This document shows positions 6,663 through 13,776 of a stretch of DNA of 15,204 nt, in pieces (within the stretch, counting starts at the first letter, position 1; each line of letters starts with the position of its first letter). The notes under the pieces are model-generated. The model made no database searches and was not told the DNA's origin. It was given only the letters and a program-made list of their open reading frames with translations. This DNA comes from Pyrobaculum sp. Lineage in GTDB: Archaea > Thermoproteota > Thermoprotei > Thermoproteales > Thermoproteaceae. The position numbers were made by a program, and so were the translations under genes. The stretch is taken from positions 1-15,204 of the forward strand of contig WYEI01000272.1 of assembly GCA_009903905.1 (NCBI GenBank), read 5' to 3'.

Positions 6663-7707
6663 AGATCTGCAGGAAATCCACGTATTTCCCGCTCTCCACA
6701 TACGTCACCAGGTGGGTGGGAAAAAGCAACGTCTGCCCCACCTCAGCCAAGGCCTCCGCCATTTTCTTCAAGCCGGCCCGCTGGGCCGGAGGCGCCACCA
6801 CGGCTACAAGCGACCCGCGGGATGTCTCGTGACGCAACGCAACCCAGTCGCTCAGCTTCAGGTAGTGGGAAAGGTAAGGCGGTATCTTATACACGTAGAA
6901 GGGGTTCTGCACAGGCACCACGCCCTCCTTAACCCTCTTCACAACCATGTAGAAAACCTCGGCGAAGTTAGACACATACGTCTCCACGTCTTTATCCACA
7001 AACCCCGCCACGTCGGCCTCAAGCCGCGCCGCCACGTCCGCGGGCTTGAAAGCGGGGGAATAGGGCCGCACAGCCTTGTCTAAAACCGCCGTGTGGAAAC
7101 CCTCGTTAAACACGGCACCCAGCGCCCAGTCCAGGAGCGACACCACCTCCTCCTGCGTCATGGAGGCAATAACCCCGCCGCCCTCCACCTGGCGGCCTGT
7201 GACGCCCGGCACCACTGGCAACGTGGAGAGAGAAAGCGCCTTCCTCGCCGGCAGGGACTCCAGAAACGGAAAAACCACAGCGAGCCGCTCATCCCCCTTC
7301 AAGATCTCCCGGGGGAACTGGCACCTGTACTCGCAGTAGTCCACACTCCACGCGTAGTGGCCTACATAAAGCGCCTTGTGTATGTGCTCCTCCAGCGGAG
7401 ACAGCGTCTGGATGATCACCGCGGCGTAGTAGCTCAGCGACGTGAAGTCGGAGCTGTATCTGCTGTCGTCCACGCCCACCTCACCCTCGGTTATGTACAT
7501 CCCATCGCACCTAAACCCCACACATACCCCCCTCTGCGGCGGCCAATCCACCACAGACACATGCACCGTCTCCCCCAAGGCCGCCGCCAGCGCATACGCG
7601 GCGAGGTACGCATCCACAGACCTCCTGACGTATATCGCCAATGGGTTCTGCTTCAGGTACTCCAGCACCCTGTCGATGTGGTCAATGACGAAATTCCTAA
7701 ACTCCAC
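6643..7707 (-). CDS. Diverged, probably inactive RecJ/Cdc45-like (DHH superfamily) protein
   Basis: A 354-residue protein with no motif that identifies it alone. Position is the main clue: between rps15 and pcc1, where most archaea carry recJ/Cdc45. The N-terminal YVRRSVDAYLAAYALAAAL (about 25-43) aligns by eye with DHH motif I, normally HxDADGxxAAxxL; the first Asp would be Ser and the second is kept. No DHH triad or C-terminal GGH-type motif is visible, so catalytic activity is unlikely. Archaeal RecJ homologues associate with GINS and MCM, and crenarchaeal forms are known to lose nuclease motifs. The GTG start at 7707 has a TATA box centred 23 nt upstream. Alternative: a Thermoproteales-specific protein unrelated to RecJ. 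Gene reality is near certain; the function is inference. Confidence 0.55.
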   Translation of the reverse strand: MEFRNFVIDHIDRVLEYLKQNPLAIYVRRSVDAYLAAYALAAALGETVHVSVVDWPPQRGVCVGFRCDGMYITEGEVGVDDSRYSSDFTSLSYYAAVIIQTLSPLEEHIHKALYVGHYAWSVDYCEYRCQFPREILKGDERLAVVFPFLESLPARKALSLSTLPVVPGVTGRQVEGGGVIASMTQEEVVSLLDWALGAVFNEGFHTAVLDKAVRPYSPAFKPADVAARLEADVAGFVDKDVETYVSNFAEVFYMVVKRVKEGVVPVQNPFYVYKIPPYLSHYLKLSDWVALRHETSRGSLVAVVAPPAQRAGLKKMAEALAEVGQTLLFPTHLVTYVESGKYVDFLQIYERGRG

Positions 7708-7723
7708 GTAAAAACACCAGCCG

Positions 7724-7735
7724 GCTTTTTAAAGG
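7724..7735 (-). promoter_or_regulatory. TATA box of the RecJ-like gene
   Basis: The minus strand reads CCTTTAAAAAGC, centred about 23 nt from the GTG at 7707, within the 28-nt gap after rps15. Confidence 0.55.
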
Positions 7736-8191
7736 TTAAGTCGCCAGATGCGACAAAGCCTGCGGATTGTAGACAAAATCCTTCGGCAACTTGCCAACTC
7801 TTTTGTAATACTTCACCAGCCTGTGGATCTTGGACTCGACCAGCTGCAGTCCTCTCCGCGACGCCATGTCCTTCGGGTGCTCCTCCAGGTGCTTCCTTAT
7901 CCTCAACGCCCTGCGGATCAAGTTAAGCAAGTCCTCCGGGAGCTCCTGCCTAACCCCGTGCTCCTCCAAGATCCTGGTTAGCTTCTTGCCTGTTATTGGC
8001 TTAACCAGCGGTATGCCGTATTGATCCCTCAAAATCAAGCCGATCTGAGAAGGCAGGAAACCGCGGCGGGCTAGCTCCACCGCTAGTTGCTCCACCTCGT
8101 CCGGCGTATACTGGATCCAGGTGGGCACAGTGGGGTGGGCAGGCCTCACCGAACGCGATCTGCCCTTCTTATCGCGAGATCTATGAGGCAC
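7736..8191 (-). CDS. rps15: 30S ribosomal protein S15 (uS15)
   Basis: A 151-residue archaeal-type S15, which binds the central domain of 16S rRNA early in assembly. Marks are the N-terminal extension with [20 protein letters not shown] (24-43), the [21 protein letters not shown] segment, the [14 protein letters not shown] stretch, and the core [20 protein letters not shown] followed by [13 protein letters not shown]. Length matches the archaeal/eukaryotic family. The GTG start at 8191 has a TATA box 23-24 nt upstream, so the mRNA should be leaderless. It is the first gene of the rps15-recJ-like-pcc1 block. Confidence 0.96.
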   Translation of the reverse strand: MPHRSRDKKGRSRSVRPAHPTVPTWIQYTPDEVEQLAVELARRGFLPSQIGLILRDQYGIPLVKPITGKKLTRILEEHGVRQELPEDLLNLIRRALRIRKHLEEHPKDMASRRGLQLVESKIHRLVKYYKRVGKLPKDFVYNPQALSHLAT

Positions 8192-8210
8192 GACGCCAGT
8201 AATCCAGCCA

Positions 8211-8220
8211 TTTATAAACT
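8211..8220 (-). promoter_or_regulatory. TATA box of rps15
   Basis: The minus strand reads AGTTTATAAA, centred 23-24 nt from the GTG at 8191. Confidence 0.7.
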
Positions 8221-8226
8221 TTAACA

Positions 8227-8236
8227 GTTTTTAAAG
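8227..8236 (+). promoter_or_regulatory. Upstream TATA box, alternative start of the methyltransferase gene
   Basis: GTTTTTAAAG is centred 23-24 nt before an in-frame ATG at 8255, which would add 24 residues to the methyltransferase. Confidence 0.45.
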
Positions 8237-8295
8237 GGCGTAGATATACCGCCCATGGGCCAGCCGCCTCCGTGGCCTTGGGACTTGCCCCTTGC

Positions 8296-8306
8296 AAATT
8301 TATATT
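8296..8306 (+). promoter_or_regulatory. Proximal TATA box of the methyltransferase gene
   Basis: AAATTTATATT is centred about 26 nt before the in-frame ATG at 8327. Confidence 0.55.
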
Positions 8307-8326
8307 CTGTTGATATCATTGGGTTT

Positions 8327-8986
8327 ATGTACGACGTACCCTTCGTGGCTACGCCCGAGGTGGTTGTCCGCAGGATGCTTCAGCTGGCCCGGGTTAGACC
8401 CGGGGAGGTGCTGTACGACTTGGGGTCGGGGGATGGGAGGATTGTAATAGCCGCGGCCAAGGAGTTCGGGGCCCGGGCTTTCGGCGTTGAGATCCGGAAG
8501 GACCTCTACGAGCAGTCCACGGCCCGCATAAAAGACCTGGGGCTTTCAGACATGGCGGCGATTATAAACGCCAGCTTCTACGAAGTGCCTCTTACAGACG
8601 CCGACGTGGTCACCATGTATCTGCTCACGACGGTTAACGAGAGGCTTAAGCCGAAGCTCGAGAAGGAGCTTAGGCCCGCCACGCGGGTGGTTACGCACGA
8701 CTTCGAGGTCCCCGGCTGGCGCCCCGTGGTGGTGGAGGAGGTCTACGAGGAGTGGCGGAGCCACAAGCTCTACCTCTACAAGATCCCCGGCAAGGAGGTC
8801 CCCATCCCCGGCAAGGTGAGGGCAGTCGAGGACAAGTGGCTTGGGCAGGTGGCTCAGCATATAGACGGGGCCGCCTCCCTCGAGGAGATAGCCACTAAGC
8901 TGGGCGTCACCATTAGGCAGGTGCGGGAGGCTTTGGAGGAGCTGAGGAAGCTCGGCGTGGTGGAGGAGGTGAAGATCATTAAATGA
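8327..8986 (+). CDS. aKMT-type protein lysine methyltransferase with C-terminal winged helix
   Basis: A 219-residue protein in two parts. Residues 1-153 match the crenarchaeal lysine methyltransferase aKMT: VPFVATPEVVVRRMLQLA, the SAM-binding YDLGSGDGRIVIAAAKEFG (30-48), then VVTMYLLTTVNERLKPKLEK and VVTHDFEVPGW. In Sulfolobus aKMT methylates Cren7 and many other proteins and is only about 160 residues. Here a linker and a winged-helix-like domain follow (about 168-219, LGQVAQHIDGAASLEEIATK then VREALEELRKLGVVEEVKI). The start at 8327 fits aKMT length and a TATA box, and the 24 codons before it are A/T-rich and unlike the gene; an ATG at 8255 with its own TATA box is a real alternative (243 residues). 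The stop overlaps the next start as ATGA. Confidence 0.82.
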   Translation: MYDVPFVATPEVVVRRMLQLARVRPGEVLYDLGSGDGRIVIAAAKEFGARAFGVEIRKDLYEQSTARIKDLGLSDMAAIINASFYEVPLTDADVVTMYLLTTVNERLKPKLEKELRPATRVVTHDFEVPGWRPVVVEEVYEEWRSHKLYLYKIPGKEVPIPGKVRAVEDKWLGQVAQHIDGAASLEEIATKLGVTIRQVREALEELRKLGVVEEVKIIK

Positions 8987-9861
8987 AGGAAGTAATAGAG
9001 CTTTACCGGAGGATCGGCGGCTTCCAAGCGCTTCATGCCGCCGAGGCCTACGACGTCCTCAAGGAAGCTGTTGAGCAGGCGGATCTCCGCTTCTTCTCCT
9101 TCACCGGCAACCTGGTAGCCACTGGGGTTAGGGAGGTTATCGCAGACGCGCTTAGGAGGGGACTATTCAACGTGGTGGTGACGACAGCCGGCGCGCTGGA
9201 TCACGACATCGCCAAGGCTATGGGGGCGAGGTACATGGCCGGCTCCTTTGACCTCGACGATGTGGAGCTGGGGGCCCGGGGCCTCCACAGGCTGGGCAAC
9301 GTGGTGATTAGGAAGGAGGAATACGGACCCTTGGTGGAGAGGTTCGTGCTGAGGTTCTGCGAGAGGCTGTGGGGCAGGTCCGTCGCTACCTACGAGCTGG
9401 CGGAGGAAATGGGCAGGGAGTTGCCCGAGGACTCCGTATTGGGCGCGGCGGCTAGAGCCGGCGTGAAGATCTTCGTCCCCGGCATAGTAGACGGCGCCGT
9501 AGGCACCGCCTTGTTGACATGCAACGACCTCGCCAGGGCCAGGAGGGGCGGGTCCCGGCTTGTGGTAGACGTGTTGAGAGACGAGGAGGCGCTGAGGGAA
9601 CTTGTACACAGCGGCAAGAAACTGGCGGCCCTCATCGTGGGGGGTGGCATAAGCAAACACCACGTCATCTGGTGGGCCCAGTTCAGGGGCGGTCTAGACT
9701 ACGCGGTCTACGTCTCGACGGCGGCGGAATACGACGGCTCCCTCAGTGGGGCAAGGCCTAGGGAGGCGGTTAGCTGGGGCAAGGTGAAGCCCTCCGCAAG
9801 AACCGTCTACGTCTTTGCAGACGCCACGCTTGTCCTGCCCATCCTCCTCAAGAGCCTTTGA
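8983..9861 (+). CDS. dys: Deoxyhypusine synthase
   Basis: A 292-residue NAD-dependent enzyme that transfers the aminobutyl group of spermidine to one lysine of aIF5A, the first hypusine step. Family marks are FFSFTGNLVATGVREVIADALRRG (37-60), VVVTTAGALDHDIAKAMG (64-81), the FVPGIVDGAVGTALL segment, and the catalytic GGGISKHHVIWWAQFRGG with Lys225. The ending YAVYVSTAAEYDGSLSGARP and AVSWGKV is also conserved. The length is a little short for the family (about 310-370), mostly at the N-terminus. It overlaps the methyltransferase by 4 nt and is followed 1 nt later by the GT4 gene, so it is an operon member. Confidence 0.94.
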   Translation: MKEVIELYRRIGGFQALHAAEAYDVLKEAVEQADLRFFSFTGNLVATGVREVIADALRRGLFNVVVTTAGALDHDIAKAMGARYMAGSFDLDDVELGARGLHRLGNVVIRKEEYGPLVERFVLRFCERLWGRSVATYELAEEMGRELPEDSVLGAAARAGVKIFVPGIVDGAVGTALLTCNDLARARRGGSRLVVDVLRDEEALRELVHSGKKLAALIVGGGISKHHVIWWAQFRGGLDYAVYVSTAAEYDGSLSGARPREAVSWGKVKPSARTVYVFADATLVLPILLKSL

Positions 9862-9862
9862 T

Positions 9863-10822
9863 ATGTTTCTGGAGGCGGTCTCCGCAGTGGCGGCTTTTGG
9901 CGCCGGCGTTCTCTTTGGGATGTGGTGGGTGCCGTATCAGAAGAGGAGGGGCATCACCTCGCGCGACATCTACAAGGGGATAGACGGCGTCCCGCGGGCG
10001 GGCGGCTTGATCGCCTTGGTGGCCGCGGCTGTGGGCTACTGCATCATCTCGGCGTCTGTGTGGGCGGCTGTGCCGCTTCTGGTCGTGGCGCTCGCCGTTG
10101 GGCTGCTGGGTCTCGTGGACGACCTGCGGGGGGTACACGAATACGCCAGGGTCCTCTTCCCCGTGCTTCTTGCGTTTGTGCTTGCCAGGGCTGTGGACGT
10201 CAGGCTCACGATACCTGCGGTGGGCCTCTTCTACGGGGCCACCGGGTGGCTAGCCGTGTTGGCCATACCGGTTATGACAAACGCCTTCAACATGCTGGAC
10301 CCAGTCAACGGCTTCCTTCCGGCGGCTAACGTGGCGGTGGCCGCCTCGCTTGCCGCCGTGGCGGCCGTGAGGGGGCAGGTAGACGCCGTCTACCTGCTGA
10401 TGATACACATAGCCGCCTCGCTTGCCCTCTACCTCTACAACAAGTACCCGGCGAAGACCTTCAACGGAAATGTGGGGAGCTACTTCCTAGGGGCAAGCCT
10501 CTCGACGCTGGCCGTGTTGTATGACCTAGTGCCGTATCTCATCTTGGCCGGACTCCCCTTTGTGGTCAACGGCGCGTTGATAATCTTCTCCTCCGGCGGC
10601 ATAAAAGCTAGGGAGAAGATCGCGAGGCCGACATATCTCAGAGACGGGGTCGTGTATCAAGACTGCTCCTCGCCCATCATCTCGCTTGTGAGAGTCGCGG
10701 TTTCGGACAGGGCCATGGGGGAATACGACGTATTCAAGACGTTGACTGTAGCGGTGGCGGCGTCTTCGGCCCTCACGGCGGCCCTCGCGTTTTTCCTAGG
10801 ACTGCTGGATATGCCCATATGA
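9863..10822 (+). CDS. GT4-family UDP-sugar:polyprenyl-phosphate sugar-1-phosphate transferase (MraY/Alg7-like)
   Basis: A 319-residue membrane protein with about ten hydrophobic segments. Motifs in order: GVPRAGGLIAL, LLGLVDDLRGV (the DD pair that binds Mg and UDP-sugar), NAFNMLDPVNGF, YNKYPAKTFNGNVGSYFLG, and a late cytoplasmic loop with RPTYLRDGVVYQD. The family loads a sugar phosphate from UDP-sugar onto a lipid carrier, starting N-glycan or surface-polymer synthesis. Two motif changes stand out: the third motif is normally GDxG with an essential Asp, here GNVG, and NMxDGxNG is NMLDPVNG. It may have altered chemistry or be inactive. The ATG at 9863 is chosen since the longer frame from 9815 overlaps dys without family likeness. 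Confidence 0.82.
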   Translation: MFLEAVSAVAAFGAGVLFGMWWVPYQKRRGITSRDIYKGIDGVPRAGGLIALVAAAVGYCIISASVWAAVPLLVVALAVGLLGLVDDLRGVHEYARVLFPVLLAFVLARAVDVRLTIPAVGLFYGATGWLAVLAIPVMTNAFNMLDPVNGFLPAANVAVAASLAAVAAVRGQVDAVYLLMIHIAASLALYLYNKYPAKTFNGNVGSYFLGASLSTLAVLYDLVPYLILAGLPFVVNGALIIFSSGGIKAREKIARPTYLRDGVVYQDCSSPIISLVRVAVSDRAMGEYDVFKTLTVAVAASSALTAALAFFLGLLDMPI

Positions 10823-11034
10823 AGAGGGTCCTCCTCCTACTGTTTTCCTCCTACGCCGTCTTGACAGCGCTTTTTGTGATCGCGTCGGCGTTTCTGCCCA
10901 TCCTAAGGAAGAGGATTGCGGCCGGCTTCGCCGTGGGCGACGTGGCGATTGTCGTTGCGGTTTTTCTCTACGGGCTGTTTATATATATTACAGGTCTCTT
11001 ACTGATACGTGCCAGTTGCAAAGATAGACGTTGA
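10819..11034 (+). CDS. Small two-helix membrane protein, unknown function
   Basis: A 71-residue protein starting in a 4-nt ATGA overlap with the GT4 gene, which argues that it is real. Two hydrophobic segments, about residues 3-29 and 38-62, are separated by a basic LRKRIAAGF turn; the C-terminus RASCKDRR is basic, so both ends are probably cytoplasmic. No family recognised. It may serve the neighbouring membrane transferase. Confidence 0.68.
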   Translation: MKRVLLLLFSSYAVLTALFVIASAFLPILRKRIAAGFAVGDVAIVVAVFLYGLFIYITGLLLIRASCKDRR

Positions 11035-11155
11035 GACCTTGAGGTGCATAGCCGGCGTGTCCCGCTGGGAGCTCTGCATAAGGCTGAAAAACGCGAGGCG
11101 GGATCTCGCGGAGCTGGAGGCGAGAGTTGAAAAACTGCTCCAGGCGGCGCCGTGA
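11009..11155 (+). CDS. Small 48-residue predicted coiled-coil protein
   Basis: A frame from GTG 11009 to TGA 11153-11155. It starts inside the end of the upstream membrane gene (26-nt overlap) and its stop overlaps the GTPase start as GTGA. An in-frame stop at 11003 rules out a longer form. Residues 18-45 (SRWELCIRLKNARRDLAELE and on to VEKLL) form a charged amphipathic helix. Without it the run of close-packed genes would have a 117-nt gap. No family recognised; it may be a partner of the GTPase. Confidence 0.55.
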   Translation: MPVAKIDVETLRCIAGVSRWELCIRLKNARRDLAELEARVEKLLQAAP

Positions 11156-11637
11156 GGCGGTACTCGGTGGCGGTTCTGGGGGTGGGGGGCGTGGGGAAAA
11201 CCACCTACGTGTTTAGACTGCTGGGCCTCTCCCTCAAGCCCAGGGCCACGCTGAGGCCCGGCATATACCGCCTCTACCTGAGGGACAAGGAGGTGGACTT
11301 CATAGACGTGCCGGGCCAGGTGGCCACAGAGGTTGCCAGAAACTTCGCCAAGGCCTGGACCTTCTATGTGGACCTCATGATATATATGTACGACCTTACG
11401 GATCAGTCGTCGCTTTACGCGATTGCGGAGCTACACAGCGCCCTGCTTGACAGAGGCATCACCCCCTACAGGAGGGTGGTGCTGATAGGCAACAAGCGGG
11501 ACCTCGCGGAGGAGCTGGGGCTCTTCGTCGAGGGGGATGAGATCGCAAACGCCGTCGGCGCCGCCAAGATCTACTACATGTCGGCGCTTAAAGACAATAT
11601 AGATATTTTATATAAACCCCTTGAGGAAAATGTATGA
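11152..11637 (+). CDS. Small Ras/Arf-like GTPase
   Basis: A 161-residue P-loop GTPase. G1 is GVGGVGKTT (10-18), a possible G2 Thr is in RATLRPG (T33), G3 is DVPGQ (52-56), G4 is NKRD (114-117) and G5 is probably SAL (144-146). The DxxGQ form of G3 recalls the Arf and MglA groups. No lipidation motif is visible. Archaeal proteins of this type are known but mostly uncharacterised; roles in membrane or surface organisation are suggested. The GTG start overlaps the stop of the 48-residue gene by GTGA, and its own stop overlaps the next ATG as ATGA. Its neighbours, a membrane transferase and a small membrane protein, hint at a surface-related role. Confidence 0.85.
   Translation: MRRYSVAVLGVGGVGKTTYVFRLLGLSLKPRATLRPGIYRLYLRDKEVDFIDVPGQVATEVARNFAKAWTFYVDLMIYMYDLTDQSSLYAIAELHSALLDRGITPYRRVVLIGNKRDLAEELGLFVEGDEIANAVGAAKIYYMSALKDNIDILYKPLEENV
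11605..11617 (+). promoter_or_regulatory. Internal TATA box before the 281-residue gene
   Basis: ATTTTATATAAAC is centred about 23 nt before the ATG at 11634, inside the GTPase coding region, so the next gene may also be transcribed alone. Confidence 0.5.
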
Positions 11638-12479
11638 TACCCCGCGACGACATCGTCGCAGGCATCGCCAACACGCCCCTGGTGGCCCTCCTCTCGGAGC
11701 TGGAAGAGGTGAAGCCAAGCCCCAGGCTGAGACCCCTCCTCGACTTCCTCACGGACATAGGCCTCCTACAGAGAAAAGGCGACAAGTACAAAAAGGCCCA
11801 GCACCCCCCCAGGCCGTACGACGTTTCACCCCTCGCCGAGGTCGTCTCGGATCTTTTCCAACAGGTGGTGTTCCCGTACCTCGTCTCGGGGAGACGCGTC
11901 GCCAGGCTCGCCACGGAGCTTCAGAGGGCGCTCTACACATACACGACGGCGTTTCAAAACATGCGCGTCGTGGTGGCGCAGGAGCTGATGCGCTACGGCG
12001 GGTTGACGCTGGTCGCGGGGTGGTTCCCCTGCGGCTTCTCCTCGGAGCTCATGTCCATCGCGGGGAGAGACGTGGTCATCGTGGAGGAGCGGGAGGAGCT
12101 GGTGGCTCTGGAGATGGACAGGCTCTCCCTCATACCACTCGCCCCGGCGCCGCTGGGGCAGGAGCTAGCCGCCGCCAGCTTCCACGCCTTCGAAAACCTG
12201 CCGCTGAATGAGATAAAGGTAGCGGCGGAGAAATACGGAAAGTTCAACCTAGCCGTGGCCTGCCAGAGAGGCGCCGACTTAAACGCCCTGAGAGAGGTGG
12301 CCGAGGAGGTGTTCTACATAAAGCCGAGGGACTCCGTTGTGTCCTTCCTAAACGCAACCCTCCTAGACGCCCTAGGCCTAACCCGCCCCCTAGACGAGGA
12401 GAAGGCACTTAAGAAGGCAGAGAAGGAGGAGGTGGGGCCCTTCGACGTCTACATCCTACGGGGAGCAGGCCCAGCCTGA
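11634..12479 (+). CDS. Unrecognised 281-residue protein, possible methyltransferase-like fold
   Basis: The gene is clearly real: it starts in an ATGA overlap with the GTPase and keeps GC-rich codon use throughout. Residues 28-55 (SPRLRPLLDFLTDIGLLQRK) look like a winged helix. Residues 121-165, LTLVAGWFPCGFSSELMSIA then RDVVIVEEREELVALEMDRL, resemble the first Rossmann strand, glycine loop and second strand of a SAM-dependent methyltransferase, although the GxGxG loop is degenerate. The order winged helix then Rossmann recalls small-molecule O-methyltransferases. A substrate cannot be inferred. The last 24 nt overlap the convergent phosphatase gene. Confidence 0.6.
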   Translation: MIPRDDIVAGIANTPLVALLSELEEVKPSPRLRPLLDFLTDIGLLQRKGDKYKKAQHPPRPYDVSPLAEVVSDLFQQVVFPYLVSGRRVARLATELQRALYTYTTAFQNMRVVVAQELMRYGGLTLVAGWFPCGFSSELMSIAGRDVVIVEEREELVALEMDRLSLIPLAPAPLGQELAAASFHAFENLPLNEIKVAAEKYGKFNLAVACQRGADLNALREVAEEVFYIKPRDSVVSFLNATLLDALGLTRPLDEEKALKKAEKEEVGPFDVYILRGAGPA

Positions 12480-13142
12480 GAGGATTAAGTCCACCGCCTC
12501 TCTGAACCCCACCCCGCTCGGCCCCTCCACCACCACGCGGGCCGCCTTCTTAGCCGCCCCAGTGGCGTTCCCCACCGCAATCCCCCAGGCGGTTTTCAAC
12601 ATGCCCACATCCACGTCGCTGTCTCCCACCGCGGCCACCTGGAAGCAGGGAACGCCGAGCCTCTCGCAGAGCCACCTGACGGCCGTCCCCTTGTCCACCC
12701 CCGCCGGCCTCACATGTATCGCGTAGCCGCTAGACTCCACCACGTAGTTGCCGCCGACTGCCGCCGCAATTCTCCCCACGGCGTCCTCCGCCAGGGGGAT
12801 ATACGCCAGATCGTACTTCCGGCATTTATTCTGGGGGCTCGGCGCCGCGGCGCCCGTGGCCAGCACCGCCTTGTCCACAGCCGCCATATCGCCGCTACAC
12901 AGCTCGTGGGTCTCGCCGTCGAGGTATATAAGGCAACCGTTTTCAGCAACCACGTCCCTTATGCCCAGGTACCTGGCTATGGTCAGGGCGAAGTCCAGCC
13001 CGTTCGCCGTGGCGAGGACAACGCGCAGACCCGCGTCGCGCGCCCTCCTAAGCGCCAGAAGCGCCTCCGCAGACAGCTCATACGTGTTGCGGCTCAGAGT
13101 CAAAGTCCCGTCTAGATCCACCACCAAAACCCTACAGTTCAC
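12456..13142 (-). CDS. Archaeal phosphoglycolate phosphatase, HAD family
   Basis: A 228-residue HAD hydrolase with a C2 cap. Motif I is DLDGTLT (D9, D11), motif II is ATAN (T45), the lysine of motif III is in GVDKGTAVRWL (K151), and motif IV is GDSDVDVGML (173-182), followed by GIAVGNAT. This pattern and length match the archaeal phosphoglycolate phosphatase group related to sucrose-phosphate phosphatase and Cof-type enzymes; phosphoglycolate as substrate is from family knowledge. The GTG start at 13142 has a TATA box 24 nt upstream, overlapping the end of the upstream gene. Confidence 0.85.
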   Translation of the reverse strand: MNCRVLVVDLDGTLTLSRNTYELSAEALLALRRARDAGLRVVLATANGLDFALTIARYLGIRDVVAENGCLIYLDGETHELCSGDMAAVDKAVLATGAAAPSPQNKCRKYDLAYIPLAEDAVGRIAAAVGGNYVVESSGYAIHVRPAGVDKGTAVRWLCERLGVPCFQVAAVGDSDVDVGMLKTAWGIAVGNATGAAKKAARVVVEGPSGVGFREAVDLILSGWACSP

Positions 13143-13161
13143 AAACCGCCAGAAAAACCAC

Positions 13162-13170
13162 GTTTAAATC
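13162..13170 (-). promoter_or_regulatory. TATA box of the phosphatase gene
   Basis: The minus strand reads GATTTAAAC, centred 24 nt from the GTG at 13142. Confidence 0.6.
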
Positions 13171-13682
13171 CTAACAGGCAGGAAATGCTCCACCAGCGGC
13201 AAGGCATCCTCCACAGACTCGCCACACCTCACCGGAGCATACCTACTCCGCACAAGGCATCTGGCCAGCTCGGGGTCGCCCAGCACCCTCAAGGCCTCGG
13301 GGCCCGCCGCGCGGTCCGCCGGCCTCCACCTCCCCTCCTCCCTCTGCACCTCCACAAAGCCGTAGGCCACCTCGGCGACGCCCGCGGGATACGCCACGAC
13401 ATACAGCGGAGACAAGTCGCACCTCTCAGCCCAGCAGTTTAGCATCGCCAGATGCGGCTCACCATTGAAAACACCGTAGACTTCAGAAAGCGGGACGAGC
13501 TGGACCTCATACGTCGAGTCCCTGGCCTTAATTATGAGCTTTGGAGGCATCAAGGTATCCCGGGCCAAAGTCACGTGGGTCACCACCGCCCTCCCGCCGC
13601 GCCGCCCAACGAGCACCGGCATCTTAGCCCTAGGCACAGGAACAGGCGGCCACAACGTAGCCACATACCCAGGGCCGAGCAC
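13164..13682 (-). CDS. Unknown 172-residue protein; predicted natural start at 13721 is interrupted by TAG
   Basis: No family recognised. It is probably soluble, with a Pro-rich N-terminus (LWPPVPVPRAKMPVLVGRRG) and three Cys residues between about 83 and 153. The open frame starts at GTG 13682. The only TATA box is centred 23-24 nt before an ATG at 13721, which is in the same frame and would be the expected leaderless start, but its third codon is TAG (13715-13713). The codons between the TAG and the GTG read SRIVTRDGWA and look protein-like. So the gene may be freshly inactivated, or translated from the GTG with a 39-nt leader unlike the other genes here. It lies upstream of the phosphatase with a 21-nt gap. 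Confidence 0.6.
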   Translation of the reverse strand: MLGPGYVATLWPPVPVPRAKMPVLVGRRGGRAVVTHVTLARDTLMPPKLIIKARDSTYEVQLVPLSEVYGVFNGEPHLAMLNCWAERCDLSPLYVVAYPAGVAEVAYGFVEVQREEGRWRPADRAAGPEALRVLGDPELARCLVRSRYAPVRCGESVEDALPLVEHFLPVRI

Positions 13683-13738
13683 AGCCCACCCATCCCTAGT
13701 AACAATCCGGCTCTAAACCATACCCAACCCATACAGAC

Positions 13739-13750
13739 AATATAAAAATA
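13739..13750 (-). promoter_or_regulatory. TATA box of the unknown 172-residue gene
   Basis: The minus strand reads TATTTTTATATT, centred 23-24 nt from the ATG at 13721 and about 62 nt from the GTG at 13682. Confidence 0.6.
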
Positions 13751-13776
13751 CTGCCATAACAAGAAGAAGGCATGGA

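Noticed and set aside
6478..7926. Long plus-strand frames opposite the RecJ-like, pcc1 and rps15 genes.
   Set aside because: Arg/His/Pro-rich shadow frames of minus-strand genes.
8255..8326. N-terminal extension of the methyltransferase as the main start.
   Set aside because: It is A/T-rich, unlike aKMT proteins, and contains the proximal TATA box; kept only as an alternative.
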